57,220 nucleotides of DNA. It comes from Brevibacillus centrosporus. Lineage in GTDB: Bacteria; Bacillota; Bacilli; Brevibacillales; Brevibacillaceae. The DNA is taken from positions 1 to 57,220 of the forward strand of contig NZ_RHHP01000014.1 in the NCBI RefSeq assembly GCF_003710815.1, read 5' to 3'. A program made the position numbers and the translations under genes. Shown piece by piece: positions 33,046 to 40,957 of this stretch; position 1 is the stretch's first letter; each line of letters begins with the position of its first letter. The notes below the pieces were generated by a model. The model searched no databases and was not told where the DNA came from. It was given only the letters and a program-made list of their open reading frames with translations.

Positions 33046-33675
33046 CTATTTGATTGCATTCCCTTTCTTTTCGTAGATGGGCCGTGGACGCTCAAACACT
33101 TCACCCAATGTCGCGTAGCCTTGCCCTGCCAGCCTGCTCACAGGTGCAAACGCTCTGGCATCAATCCGACCGTTGTGGTACAGCTCGTCGTCTACCTGCA
33201 CATGCAGGACCTCTCCAATAATGAGATCCGATACCGTAGGACTTCCCAGCTCCACGATTTGATTCAGCTTGCACTCAAAATGAATGCGGGATGCACCTAG
33301 ACGCGGTACCCTCACAGAAGCAGAAGGCAGCAGTTCAAGACCTAGTGCTGCTGCCTCACTTTCTTCTGGCGGATACTCCGCAGATGTTTGGTTCATGACA
33401 TCTACATTGTGCACATCCACCATATTCACAACAAACTCGCCGCCCTCCGCAATGTTTCGTGCGGTGTCTTTGCGCATTCCGTCCGGCTTGCGCATGACGG
33501 CAACGGATAGCATCATCGGTTCGACACTCGCTACATTAAAGTAGCTGAAAGGCGCTGCGTTCACTAGACCGGCTCTGTCCATGGAGGTCAACCAAGCAAT
33601 CGGCCTTGGGATTACGCAGCCTGTCAGCAGCTTGTATTTTGCTTGCCTCGCAAGTTCCGCCATCGATAATTCCAT
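33046..33675 (-). CDS. Flavin reductase family protein (FMN-binding split barrel)
   Basis: A 209-residue protein of the flavin reductase-like/DIM6-NTAB family. Motifs: YKLLTGCVIPRPIAWLTSMD near residue 10, LVNAAPFSYFNVASVEPMML and RDTARNIAEGGEFVVNMV. These bind FMN. The role may be reduction or oxidation of an aromatic or flavin substrate; since it directly follows hmgA (17-nt gap), it may act in aromatic degradation (inference). ATG 33675 has GAGG 7 nt upstream. Ends near the terminator shared with the small lipoprotein gene. Confidence 0.85.
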   Translation of the reverse strand: MELSMAELARQAKYKLLTGCVIPRPIAWLTSMDRAGLVNAAPFSYFNVASVEPMMLSVAVMRKPDGMRKDTARNIAEGGEFVVNMVDVHNVDVMNQTSAEYPPEESEAAALGLELLPSASVRVPRLGASRIHFECKLNQIVELGSPTVSDLIIGEVLHVQVDDELYHNGRIDARAFAPVSRLAGQGYATLGEVFERPRPIYEKKGNAIK

Positions 33676-33692
33676 TCCGTAGCCTCGCTTTC

Positions 33693-34853
33693 TCACTCTT
33701 TTGGTGGGAGCCAGCTCGCCATATACCCCCCATCCTCTACGGACAATGCCTGGCGCGTCACCTGCAGTGGATGGAAGGTATCGAGCATGACGGCCAGCTC
33801 CGTCGTTTCCTTTTTGCCGATGCTTCCTTCGATCTTGCCTGGATGGGGGCCATGCGGAATCCCCATCGGATGAAGCGTAATCGAGCCTTCGAAAACACCC
33901 TTTCTGCTCATAAAGTTCCCTTTTACGTAGTATAGCACCTCGTCGCTTTCTACGTTGCTGTGGAAATACGGCGCAGGGATCGACTGGGGATGATAGTCGT
34001 AGAGGCGTGGCACAAATGAACAAATCACGAAATTTTGCCCGGCAAACGTCTGATGCACAGGCGGCGGCTGATGAATGCGCCCGGTGATCGGTTCAAAATC
34101 GTGAATGCTGAGCGCATACGGATACAAAAACCCATCCCAGCCTACGACGTCAAAGGGATGGAAATCAAAAAAGTAGCTGTATACAGCCGATTGCTTTTTG
34201 ACGCGCACTTCAAATTCGCCGCTCTCGACATGCGTCTCTAACCTCTCCGGCACACGAATGTCCCGCTCGCAATAGGGGGAGTGCTCCAGCAGCTGCCCGT
34301 GCTCATTGCGGTAGCGCTTCGGCGGGACGATTTCATTTTGTGACTCGATGACCAAAAAACGGCTCGGCGCCGATGGAACAAGGCGGTATGTGGTGCCAAT
34401 GGGGATTACCAGATAATCTCCGGGCCAATAAGGCAGTGTGCCAAAAATCGTCTGCAGTTCTCCTTCGCCCTCGTGAACAAAAAGAACCTCATCACCGTCT
34501 GCATTGCGATAAAAGTAATTCATCGGCTCAGTCGGCACACATACCCCCATGAGCACATCGTTATTTCCCAGCAAATAGCAGCGGCCTGTGATCGGATCTC
34601 CTCCTGGACGCAAATCAAATGTTTTGAAGTGCTGATGCTTGAGTTCATGCTGTGGAACGAATTCGGGCTTCCAATCCGCAAATTTGCTGGTGGAACGTAC
34701 CTGGGTAGGAGGGTTGTGATGATACAGGATCGATTGTATACCGGAAAATCCTTTCGTTCCCATGACCTGCTCACGATATAGCTCGCCGTTTGGCTTGTAA
34801 TACGTCGTATGCCTTTTTTTCGGCACTTCCCCCATGCAATGATAAAAGGCCAT
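33693..34853 (-). CDS. hmgA: Homogentisate 1,2-dioxygenase
   Basis: A 386-residue cupin-fold dioxygenase. Signature regions: QEVM-like N-terminus then NADGDEVLFVHEGEGELQTIFG, GDYLVIPIGTTYRLVP in the first cupin, and in the second PAPYFHSNVESDEVLYYVKGN and TLHPMGIPHGPHPG, which carry the Fe(II) ligands His, Glu and His. It opens homogentisate to maleylacetoacetate in tyrosine and phenylalanine degradation. Bacterial HmgA is usually 380-440 residues. No maleylacetoacetate isomerase or fumarylacetoacetase gene is in the window. ATG 34853 is preceded by AAGGGGGAA; an ATG two codons upstream is possible. Followed by the flavin reductase gene. Confidence 0.92.
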   Translation of the reverse strand: MAFYHCMGEVPKKRHTTYYKPNGELYREQVMGTKGFSGIQSILYHHNPPTQVRSTSKFADWKPEFVPQHELKHQHFKTFDLRPGGDPITGRCYLLGNNDVLMGVCVPTEPMNYFYRNADGDEVLFVHEGEGELQTIFGTLPYWPGDYLVIPIGTTYRLVPSAPSRFLVIESQNEIVPPKRYRNEHGQLLEHSPYCERDIRVPERLETHVESGEFEVRVKKQSAVYSYFFDFHPFDVVGWDGFLYPYALSIHDFEPITGRIHQPPPVHQTFAGQNFVICSFVPRLYDYHPQSIPAPYFHSNVESDEVLYYVKGNFMSRKGVFEGSITLHPMGIPHGPHPGKIEGSIGKKETTELAVMLDTFHPLQVTRQALSVEDGGYMASWLPPKE

Positions 34854-34900
34854 CTTCATTTCCCCCTTCGTAGGCTCAAGTGGAACCATCGGAAAACAGG

Positions 34901-35001
34901 AAAAAGCCCAGCTTACCCCCAAGCCGATTCGGTTGCATGACAAATGTGGGGGCTCCCCGCTGTCAAACGTTCCGAAACATGCATCAGGCGCAAGCTGGGC
35001 T
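34901..35001 (-). promoter_or_regulatory. Structured leader ending in an intrinsic terminator before hmgA
   Basis: On the minus strand a perfect 10-bp helix AGCCCAGCTT/AAGCTGGGCT (35001-34992 with 34914-34905) closes a 77-nt domain containing nested helices TTCGG/CCGAA, TGACA/TGTCA and GGGG/CCCC. TTTTT follows at once, about 50 nt before the hmgA start. Either it terminates transcripts from the upstream pseudouridine synthase gene or it is an attenuator or riboswitch controlling hmgA. No known riboswitch or T-box signature was recognised. Confidence 0.55.
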
Positions 35002-35154
35002 CTATCTGCTAAAGAGAAAACGTCTTTTGGACAAATCCCCACAGACAGCCAGCTGTCGTCCGATTGTTTCCACTGTTTGGAAATCAATCATTTGCTTTTA
35101 TCATATCGAAACCGCTTACACTTTTCTAGAGGAAAATGCCGATGTGCATTCCCT

Positions 35155-36060
35155 TCACGCTTGTTTTCCGAACAGCTTTCCAGCCAGCTCGCTCATGTCT
35201 TGCGGCAACGGCTCCGTCCACACCATCTGGACACCGCTGCGCGGATGAACAAAGGACAGCTGACAGGCATGCAAAGCTTGTCTGCCAATCTGCTCTCGGC
35301 TCCCTCCGTACAGGTCGTCTCCTGCCAAAGGATGCCCGAGACTGCTCATATGCACCCGGATCTGGTGCGTTCGCCCCGTATCGAGCTTCAACTCCAGATG
35401 GCTCATCCCCTGTCCTCGCGCAAGCACGCGATAGTGGGTGATTGCGGTTTGTCCGTCAGCACGAACCTGCCTCGTGATGAAGGAATCCTCTGCAAGCCCA
35501 ATCGGCGCATCGATCGTCCCGGAATCGGCCTCAACTACCCCTTCCGCGATCGCCTGATAGATGCGGTGCAGCGAACGCTCTTGCTGCAGTCGGCTGAACT
35601 GCTCATGCGCCCACTGATTTTTTGCGACGATCAAAAGGCCTGATGTATCTTTATCCAAACGGTTGACGGCACGAAACCGCCGATACTCTCCCCGCTTTTG
35701 CCAGTAGGCCATGACTCCGTTAGCCAATGTGCCGCTCGCATGGTTTCCTGTAGGATGCACCACCAGACCTGCTGGCTTAGCGATGATCATCAAATCCTCA
35801 TCTTCATACCGAATCGAAAGCGGCATATCTTCAGGAGGCACGGTTTCTTCTGCATCCTCGGTGACCATCACCGCGATCTCGTCACCTGCCTGCAGCTTTT
35901 CATTGACGAAAACCAGCTGTCCATTACGTGTGATCAGCCCTTTGAACTTGGCCCGAATCAGCAGGCGGCGGGATACCCCGTAACGCTTTTGCAAAACGTC
36001 CCGTACGGTGCGACCAGCATCCTCTTGGTCCGCGATAAATCGTAGTAATTCTTCTTGCAT
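35155..36060 (-). CDS. RluA family pseudouridine synthase
   Basis: A 301-residue RNA-modifying enzyme. The N-terminal S4-like RNA-binding part is at about residues 15-75 (DVLQKRYGVSRRLLIRAKFKG); the catalytic domain contains the RluA motif NRLDKDTSGLLIVAKN with the catalytic Asp, YQAIAEG and GRTHQIRVHMSSLGHPLAGDDLYGG. It isomerises uridine to pseudouridine in rRNA or tRNA; which site cannot be decided (YlyB/RluD-like or YjbO-like). Ribosome binding site GGAGAG precedes ATG 36060 by about 5 nt. It is separated from hmgA by the structured leader. Confidence 0.93.
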   Translation of the reverse strand: MQEELLRFIADQEDAGRTVRDVLQKRYGVSRRLLIRAKFKGLITRNGQLVFVNEKLQAGDEIAVMVTEDAEETVPPEDMPLSIRYEDEDLMIIAKPAGLVVHPTGNHASGTLANGVMAYWQKRGEYRRFRAVNRLDKDTSGLLIVAKNQWAHEQFSRLQQERSLHRIYQAIAEGVVEADSGTIDAPIGLAEDSFITRQVRADGQTAITHYRVLARGQGMSHLELKLDTGRTHQIRVHMSSLGHPLAGDDLYGGSREQIGRQALHACQLSFVHPRSGVQMVWTEPLPQDMSELAGKLFGKQA

Positions 36061-36136
36061 GTTGTCTCTCCTTTAGGTGTTCCCTTTTGACAGTATACCA
36101 AAAAAGGAGGGCATCGTCCGCTGAGGAGCGCGCTCG

Positions 36137-36622
36137 TCAAAGCTGCTGGCTGCGCACTTCAATTACGAAGGCATGTCCAGCATCGCCTTGATCCCATTCT
36201 CCTCGAACATCAAACATGTACCAGCCTGGCACTTCAGGAGCTTTCCACTCGTTCCCGTTCTCCAGCGGCTGCTCGATCTGTTCTGTTCCGATCCATTGGG
36301 TGACCCGCAGTGTTTCTTCGAGAGGAGCTTGAGGAAATGTGACAGTGAGGGTGGCTCCCGGTTTGACAGAGAGCGGTCGTGGCTTCATTTCTCCGATGAT
36401 TTCGGGAGGGGCGGCTGTGTCCTTGCAAACTCCTTGACTTTCATAATGCCAGCAAGAGGAAGTGGGAACAGTGACAGCCGTTTTCCCCATCCACGTAATC
36501 GAGGGGGCAGGGGGCTGTGGCAGTTGCTTGGGGGCTGACTGATTGGTCTGCCAAAATTGACAACCTGTCAGCAATAAGGTCGCAGCTAGGCAATAACGAA
36601 TGATCTTTCCATCCATCTTCAT
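36137..36622 (-). CDS. Hypothetical lipoprotein, 161 residues
   Basis: A predicted exported lipoprotein: signal peptide with lipobox LLTGC at about residues 17-21, a proline-rich segment, then a beta-rich domain (TLTVTFPQAPLEETLRVTQWIGTE, GWYMFDVRGEWDQGDAGHAFVIEV) that resembles an immunoglobulin-like fold. There are two extra Cys (SSCWHYESQGVC) that may form a disulfide. No family named. ATG 36622 has GAGGTGATT 3-4 nt upstream; an ATG two codons later is the alternative. Confidence 0.75.
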   Translation of the reverse strand: MKMDGKIIRYCLAATLLLTGCQFWQTNQSAPKQLPQPPAPSITWMGKTAVTVPTSSCWHYESQGVCKDTAAPPEIIGEMKPRPLSVKPGATLTVTFPQAPLEETLRVTQWIGTEQIEQPLENGNEWKAPEVPGWYMFDVRGEWDQGDAGHAFVIEVRSQQL

Positions 36623-36647
36623 GCAATCACCTCACTTAAAAGGACGC

Positions 36648-36674
36648 AAAAAAAGCCGGGACGTTTCACCCGGC
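36648..36674 (-). terminator. Terminator of the tetR-MBL operon
   Basis: A 6-bp GC stem (36669-36674 with 36655-36660) with an 8-nt loop and seven T on the minus strand. Confidence 0.88.
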
Positions 36675-36701
36675 TCGTCAGATCTTCCGCAAAAAGATTT
36701 T

Positions 36702-37400
36702 CTATTGCCATACACTGCCTGGCAGGGAATGCGCCTGAGCAGTCGCCTGCAAATATTCATCCAGATGCTCTGCTGGCCTTTTGACAGGCTTGCCGTGACA
36801 TACCTCCAAATGCACGGGCTGCAGCTCTCGCAGGATGACACTGCTTTTCAAGGCTTGTGCCATATCTGCCGTAAACATTGGCATCGGTCTGTGAAGCTTC
36901 CCAGCCTTTGAAGTAAACAAATCGCCTGCCAGCACCACTTGATCTTCCTCGTGATAATAAATCACATGCCCTGGCGAGTGTCCTGGAGTGAGATAGGGGT
37001 TCAGGCCGGCGACAACTTCAAGCTCTCCGCATTCATCTACAGCAAGTGGCTGCACGACTCCTGGCGTCACGGTGACTTCTGGTCTCTTTCGGCGAGGGTA
37101 CGCCAGCTCGCCCTCCAGATACGGTATTTCGATGGAATGCGCATACACGGGAACTTGGGTGTTTTCCCTTATCCGTTTGACTGCCCCTACGTGATCGGAG
37201 TGCCCGTGCGTCAGGAGAATGCGCTTGAGCGGCCCTGCATGCAATCGATCGATAAAAGATAGGATACCTTTTGCCATAAAAGGTATTCCAGCATCAATCA
37301 GTGTCACACCATCCTCCTCCACTACCACCCAAACACGCAAGGGAATAACCATCCACGTATGCAGGCTATAAATGTGACGCGAGATTTGTTCGACTTTCAT
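36702..37400 (-). CDS. MBL-fold metallo-hydrolase
   Basis: A 232-residue metallo-beta-lactamase superfamily enzyme. The zinc motif HxHxDH is LLTHGHSDHVGA near residue 63, with further ligands in TPGHSPGHVIYYH and LAGDLF. The N-terminal WMVIPLRVWVVVEEDGVTLIDAGIP is typical of glyoxalase II/AHL-lactonase-like hydrolases. The substrate is unknown. Its ATG overlaps the stop of the TetR regulator gene (ATGA at 37397-37400), so they are cotranslated and the regulator probably controls its expression. Confidence 0.87.
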   Translation of the reverse strand: MKVEQISRHIYSLHTWMVIPLRVWVVVEEDGVTLIDAGIPFMAKGILSFIDRLHAGPLKRILLTHGHSDHVGAVKRIRENTQVPVYAHSIEIPYLEGELAYPRRKRPEVTVTPGVVQPLAVDECGELEVVAGLNPYLTPGHSPGHVIYYHEEDQVVLAGDLFTSKAGKLHRPMPMFTADMAQALKSSVILRELQPVHLEVCHGKPVKRPAEHLDEYLQATAQAHSLPGSVWQ

Positions 37401-38041
37401 CCTCTACCCTCTCCTCTGCGTAATACTTGTTTACAGCCTTCCAGCAATACCTCTAAAGACAGCTCAAACGTCGGCGTCAAACGTTCCAGCAGCTGCTCAA
37501 CCGTTTCCTCAGAGTGTGTATACGTCCCGATAATCCCTTGCAGGGTATAGGTATAAATACGAGCAAACGCGAGATTTTCATCCTGCTGATCATGCTCAGG
37601 CAAACACGCGATAAGTGCCCTTCTCAGGACTTCAAACAGTCGCGTCCGCTGTATCTGCAGCTCCTCCGTCGGCTCTGCCGCAACATCAACGCGGGATGCC
37701 TTTACCATGAAGAACAAGGTATGCATCGTCCGGTGAAGCAAGCAAAACGTAATAAACTGCAAACTGACTTTTTTTAGCCGCCCTTCAGGACTAAGGGATG
37801 AATCGGACAATGCCGCTTCCATCTGCTCCTGTAAAGCCTGCAAAGGTCCGATGGAGAGCTGGTGAAGCAGCGCTTTCTTATCGGCGAAGTAAATGTACAG
37901 TGTTGTGTGCGAGCAGCCTGCCGCTTTGGCAATTTCCCGGATCGATACCGCCTCAAATCCCTTTTGAGAAAACAGCTCACCTGCTGCTTTCAAAATGGCG
38001 TTTTTGGTTTCCTCTGAACGCATTTCCTGTCGGCTACCCAT
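37397..38041 (-). CDS. TetR/AcrR family transcriptional regulator with tandem operators
   Basis: A 214-residue regulator. The helix-turn-helix is at about residues 20-55: ILKAAGELFSQKGFEAVSIREIAKAAGCSHTTLYIYFADKKALL. The C-terminal ligand-binding domain is typical of TetR proteins. The start is set to ATG 38041 (AAGGAG 11 nt upstream); a GTG at 38053 would overlap that site. It precedes the MBL hydrolase gene with a 4-nt overlap. Three tandem TAACCAnyGGTTA palindromes upstream (38081-38125) are the likely binding sites, so autoregulation is inferred. Confidence 0.92.
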   Translation of the reverse strand: MGSRQEMRSEETKNAILKAAGELFSQKGFEAVSIREIAKAAGCSHTTLYIYFADKKALLHQLSIGPLQALQEQMEAALSDSSLSPEGRLKKVSLQFITFCLLHRTMHTLFFMVKASRVDVAAEPTEELQIQRTRLFEVLRRALIACLPEHDQQDENLAFARIYTYTLQGIIGTYTHSEETVEQLLERLTPTFELSLEVLLEGCKQVLRRGEGRG

Positions 38042-38080
38042 ATCTTGAGACACTCCTTGTCGAGTTGTTACTCCACATTA

Positions 38081-38125
38081 TAACCATCGGTTACTAACCA
38101 TTGGTTATAATATAACCAATGGTTA
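38081..38125 (-). promoter_or_regulatory. Three tandem palindromic operators upstream of the tetR-MBL operon
   Basis: TAACCATCGGTTA (38081-38093), TAACCATTGGTTA (38095-38107) and TAACCAATGGTTA (38113-38125). Each is a near-perfect palindrome and the last two together form a perfect 31-bp palindrome. They lie 40 nt upstream of the TetR start codon, where the promoter must be; binding by this TetR is inference. Confidence 0.8.
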
Positions 38126-38160
38126 CAAAAACGTCAATACTATTCTCAGAAAATAAAGTA

Positions 38161-38205
38161 TTAGACCGAGACCCCCTTATTCTACAAGGAGTCCCGGTCT
38201 TTTGA
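38161..38205. terminator. Inverted repeat, probable terminator
   Basis: AGACCG (38163-38168) pairs with CGGTCT (38195-38200), with an inner helix, followed by TTTT on the plus strand and a T-rich stretch (AATACTTTATTTT) on the minus strand. The minus-strand use fits the DUF2269/SDR operon. Confidence 0.55.
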
Positions 38206-38291
38206 GCAATCCATGGATCTAAACTGGATAATAAAGGTTTTTATTTCGCTCCCTATCCCGAAGATTCGGTCGTAGCGTATGGTGGTGGAGA

Positions 38292-38738
38292 CTAAAACGG
38301 CTTGATGACCATCAGCACGATAACTGCAATCATCAGCAGTTGCACCGCCAGCTCTAGTGGCGCGATCTTTTTCATCGCTCGAGAAAACTCGGCAGGTATC
38401 TCATCCCCACTGCTTGCCGCCACGAGCTTCGTGACTTTTTGCAAACGAGGCTCGATGAATCCGCCAATCGCGACCACCAGGAGCAGCGACAACAGAATGG
38501 ACACAGTCAACCACATTTGGGACAGTCCCATGCCGGTTAAGATCATGAGCCCTATCCCAGTCGCGATCAGAGCAGCTCCGCCTATTTTAGGCAGCCAGGA
38601 AAGCTTGGCCGTGATATCGAAGACAAAGCGAAGCTGGCTGGCTGTTTGGGCTGACCTACGAATGATAGGGATGAGGAATGCGGATCCCATGAAAGCAATC
38701 GCCGAGAGTATATGCAAAACGAGCAGCATTCCGAACAT
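38292..38738 (-). CDS. DUF2269-like membrane protein
   Basis: A 148-residue membrane protein with four predicted helices (GMLLVLHILSAIAFMGSAFLIP, IGGAALIATGIGLMILTGMG, LTVSILLSLLLVVAIGGFIEP, LAVQLLMIAVIVLMVIKPF). The layout resembles DUF2269. Function unknown. AAGGAG precedes ATG 38738. It lies 21 nt downstream of the NAD(P)H-binding protein gene on the same strand, so in the same operon. Confidence 0.75.
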   Translation of the reverse strand: MFGMLLVLHILSAIAFMGSAFLIPIIRRSAQTASQLRFVFDITAKLSWLPKIGGAALIATGIGLMILTGMGLSQMWLTVSILLSLLLVVAIGGFIEPRLQKVTKLVAASSGDEIPAEFSRAMKKIAPLELAVQLLMIAVIVLMVIKPF

Positions 38739-38759
38739 ATAGGCAGTCTCCTTCCGCGC

Positions 38760-39491
38760 TCAGCTTACAGGCAGCTCGCTTTGGTAAGCGAGGCCGACTC
38801 TTTTGCCTTTAAACGGCCCTCCAAGCTCAAGGTGGTTCAGCATACAGTTCGCTACATCTTCGTAAGCAACATCCAGCTCCTTAAACCGGCTGAACAGGTG
38901 GCCGGCAATTTCAGCTTCGGAGTAGTCCTTGATGTTCTCCGGAACAGGCACAGGCAAAATGTTTGTGCTTACATGCATACGAACGGACGACGGAAGATCG
39001 GCCGTTTCGACCATCGTTCCCGGGCACATGACGGACCAATCGAGCTTCGTCTGACGCAGCCGTTCCAGATTCCGGTTGTGAGTTTGGTACATGGGCGGGA
39101 ACCCGGGCAAATTATTGCCCATCAAATCGGTAAAAGGAATGTCGAGCAGCCCGGCTCCTCCCATTAACCATACCCGTCCAGAAAACATCGTGTTTTTTTC
39201 ACACTGGCTGACGATGTTATCGACGATACGAACAAACTCTTCTCCCTGTGCGGCGTTACCAGCAGCAATAATAGCGGCGCCTTGCTGCAAGAGCGCTTCG
39301 TAGACGCTTTCCGGATCCATGATGTCCTTCGCGATCACCTTCACTTGCGCCGCAATCTCCACGCCTTGCTGCTCATAAAGCTTCTCGGGATTGCGCACGA
39401 AGGCGGTCATTTCATGCCCCCTATTAACGCCTCGTTCCAGTACCTTTCTTCCCGTGTTTCCCGTTGCTCCGAAAACAATAATCTTCATCAT
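38760..39491 (-). CDS. NAD(P)H-binding protein, NmrA/SDR-like
   Basis: A 243-residue Rossmann-fold protein. The N-terminal IIVFGATGNTGRKVLERGV is the dinucleotide-binding motif (GATGNTG) and TAFVRNPEKL fits NADP binding. It lacks the YxxxK catalytic motif of classical SDRs, so it belongs to the atypical NmrA/YwnB-like group. A redox-sensing or reductase role is possible; substrate unknown. AGGAAGAGGG lies just upstream of two adjacent ATG codons. It is divergent from the HxlR regulator, which may control it. Confidence 0.86.
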   Translation of the reverse strand: MMKIIVFGATGNTGRKVLERGVNRGHEMTAFVRNPEKLYEQQGVEIAAQVKVIAKDIMDPESVYEALLQQGAAIIAAGNAAQGEEFVRIVDNIVSQCEKNTMFSGRVWLMGGAGLLDIPFTDLMGNNLPGFPPMYQTHNRNLERLRQTKLDWSVMCPGTMVETADLPSSVRMHVSTNILPVPVPENIKDYSEAEIAGHLFSRFKELDVAYEDVANCMLNHLELGGPFKGKRVGLAYQSELPVS

Positions 39492-39563
39492 TATTCCCTC
39501 TTCCTAGCGATTTCCAAATTTTTCATTGCTTGATTGACTTCATGTTAGCACCGCCCTAAAATC

Positions 39564-39608
39564 TTGATAAGAACCCACTTTCGTGTAGGGTACTTACTTG
39601 AAAGTAAG
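39564..39608 (+). promoter_or_regulatory. Promoter and inverted repeat of the HxlR gene
   Basis: TTGATA (39564-39569), 16 nt, TAGGGT (39586-39591), then CTTACTT (39593-39599) and AAGTAAG (39602-39608), a perfect 7-bp inverted repeat right after the -10. Position suggests an HxlR operator affecting both divergent genes. Confidence 0.6.
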
Positions 39609-39629
39609 CTTTGAGCAGGGAGGGATTGG

Positions 39630-39980
39630 ATGGAAGCTGGGACAAAGGCAGCACTGGAGAGAAAATGTCCTATTGAAACGGTAATTCACGTGCTCGGCGG
39701 GAAGTGGAAGCCTACAATCTTATGGCTTTTGTTAGACTCCACCAAACGGTTCAGCGAGCTGGAGAAGCTGATTCCCGAGGTGACTCAGAAGATGCTAGCC
39801 CAGCATTTGCGAGAGCTGGAGAGCGACCAACTGGTGACACGGACGGTTTATCCATCGGTCCCCCCGAAAGTGGAATACTCGTTAAGTGATTATGGAAAGA
39901 CGTTGGTACCCGTTATGGAAATCATGTGCAAGTGGGGCGAAACCCATCAACGGCCGGGCTTAAGGCAGCCTGTCCTGTAA
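39630..39980 (+). CDS. HxlR-family winged-helix transcriptional regulator
   Basis: A 116-residue winged-helix regulator. The HxlR signature is intact: CPIETVIHVLGGKWKPTILWLLL (with the redox-type Cys near residue 11), FSELEKLIPEVTQKMLAQHLRELESDQLVTR and YPSVPPKVEYSLSDYGKTL. HxlR proteins sense oxidants, electrophiles or aldehydes; the N-terminal Cys suggests such a role. The ribosome binding site AGGGAGG lies 5-6 nt upstream of ATG 39630. Divergent from the NmrA-like gene and probably its regulator. Confidence 0.92.
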   Translation: MEAGTKAALERKCPIETVIHVLGGKWKPTILWLLLDSTKRFSELEKLIPEVTQKMLAQHLRELESDQLVTRTVYPSVPPKVEYSLSDYGKTLVPVMEIMCKWGETHQRPGLRQPVL

Positions 39981-40059
39981 ACTGCAAATCCTAAGTAGAT
40001 GCGTTATTGTGCGAAATTAAGTAAAGACTCTCCAGTTATAGACTGACCATAATAAACGA

Positions 40060-40113
40060 AACAGCGGCGAATTAAGACTTGAAAATAAAGTCTTAGACTC
40101 GCCGCTGTTTTAT
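40060..40113. terminator. Long nested inverted repeat, terminator of HxlR gene
   Basis: Outer 11-bp stem (40060-40070 with 40099-40109) and inner 7-bp stem AAGACTT/AAGTCTT (40074-40080 with 40088-40094), then TTTTATT on the plus strand. Confidence 0.75.
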
Positions 40114-40279
40114 TAAACTGTCGTTTAGACCTTGCTTGTGTAGCAATTGCTCTAATCTCAATCGCAAAGGAAGACATAATCCACTAATCTGCATGTTAGA
40201 TTAATTGGGGATCAGAAAGGCCTCTCGTGTACTCTCGTTATTGTCGGGACCCTCCCCTGGAATTCTTATCTGAATTGCT

Positions 40280-40322
40280 CCAAATGAAAAGCCCTCCTGC
40301 GCCGGATAGACGAAGAGGGCTT
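40280..40322 (-). terminator. Terminator of tpx
   Basis: A perfect 8-bp stem (40315-40322 with 40289-40296) with an 18-nt loop and TTTTCATTT on the minus strand. Confidence 0.75.
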
Positions 40323-40349
40323 GGTTATTCCATCGATGTGCGATGAAAT

Positions 40350-40871
40350 TTATTTCGCAGCTTGTGCAGCAGCGATCGCAGCTTCGTAGTTTGGATGCTC
40401 ACCAGCAGCCGCAACATACTCAGCATGTACCACTTTGTCGTTTGCGTCGATAACGAAAACAGCGCGGGACAAGAGGCGGAATTCTTTGATTGCTACGCCA
40501 TAGGCAGTACCAAAGGACAGGTCTTTGTGGTCAGACACGGTTTTCACCTTGTCGATACCAGCAGCACCGCACCAACGGTTTTGCGCGAAAGGCAGGTCAA
40601 CGGAAACAGTCAGAACAGTTACACCGTCCAATTTCGCTGCTTCTTCGTTGAAACGGCGAGTTTGCGCATCGCAAACACCTGTGTCAATGGAAGGGATCAC
40701 GGAGATGATGCGAACGGTGCCTTTGGAATCAGCCAAAGTTACTGGGTTCAGATCGCCACCTACTACTGTGAAATCAGGAGCAGTATCGCCCACTTTGATT
40801 TCTGGACCCACCAAAGTTACAGGGCCACCTTTGAATACGAATGCGCCTTGGCGCTCAACAGCTGTTGTCAT
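40350..40871 (-). CDS. tpx: Thiol peroxidase (Tpx, atypical 2-Cys peroxiredoxin)
   Basis: A 173-residue peroxiredoxin that reduces hydroperoxides. [21 protein letters not shown] is the typical Tpx N-terminus. The peroxidatic Cys is in [18 protein letters not shown] and the resolving Cys in [11 protein letters not shown]; the Thr and Arg that complete the active site are also visible. ATG 40871 has AGGAGG 8 nt upstream. Monocistronic with its own terminator. Confidence 0.95.
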   Translation of the reverse strand: MTTAVERQGAFVFKGGPVTLVGPEIKVGDTAPDFTVVGGDLNPVTLADSKGTVRIISVIPSIDTGVCDAQTRRFNEEAAKLDGVTVLTVSVDLPFAQNRWCGAAGIDKVKTVSDHKDLSFGTAYGVAIKEFRLLSRAVFVIDANDKVVHAEYVAAAGEHPNYEAAIAAAQAAK

Positions 40872-40957
40872 GATTTCTTCCTCCTCACCAATCATTCATA
40901 TGTACTTACTCATCATACCCTATCATTCACTTTTTTTCACTATGCCAATAGTAGAAA

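Larger units (their letters stand above)
39981..40349. other. 369-nt gap with two terminators and no gene
   Basis: Contains the inverted repeats at 40060-40113 and 40280-40322. The 165 nt between them (40114-40279) hold no open frame or known RNA that I recognise. Confidence 0.5.

Noticed and set aside
34854..35154. T-box riboswitch before hmgA
   Set aside because: The conserved GGGTGGNACCGCG T-box sequence is absent; the leader is reported only as an unidentified structured element.
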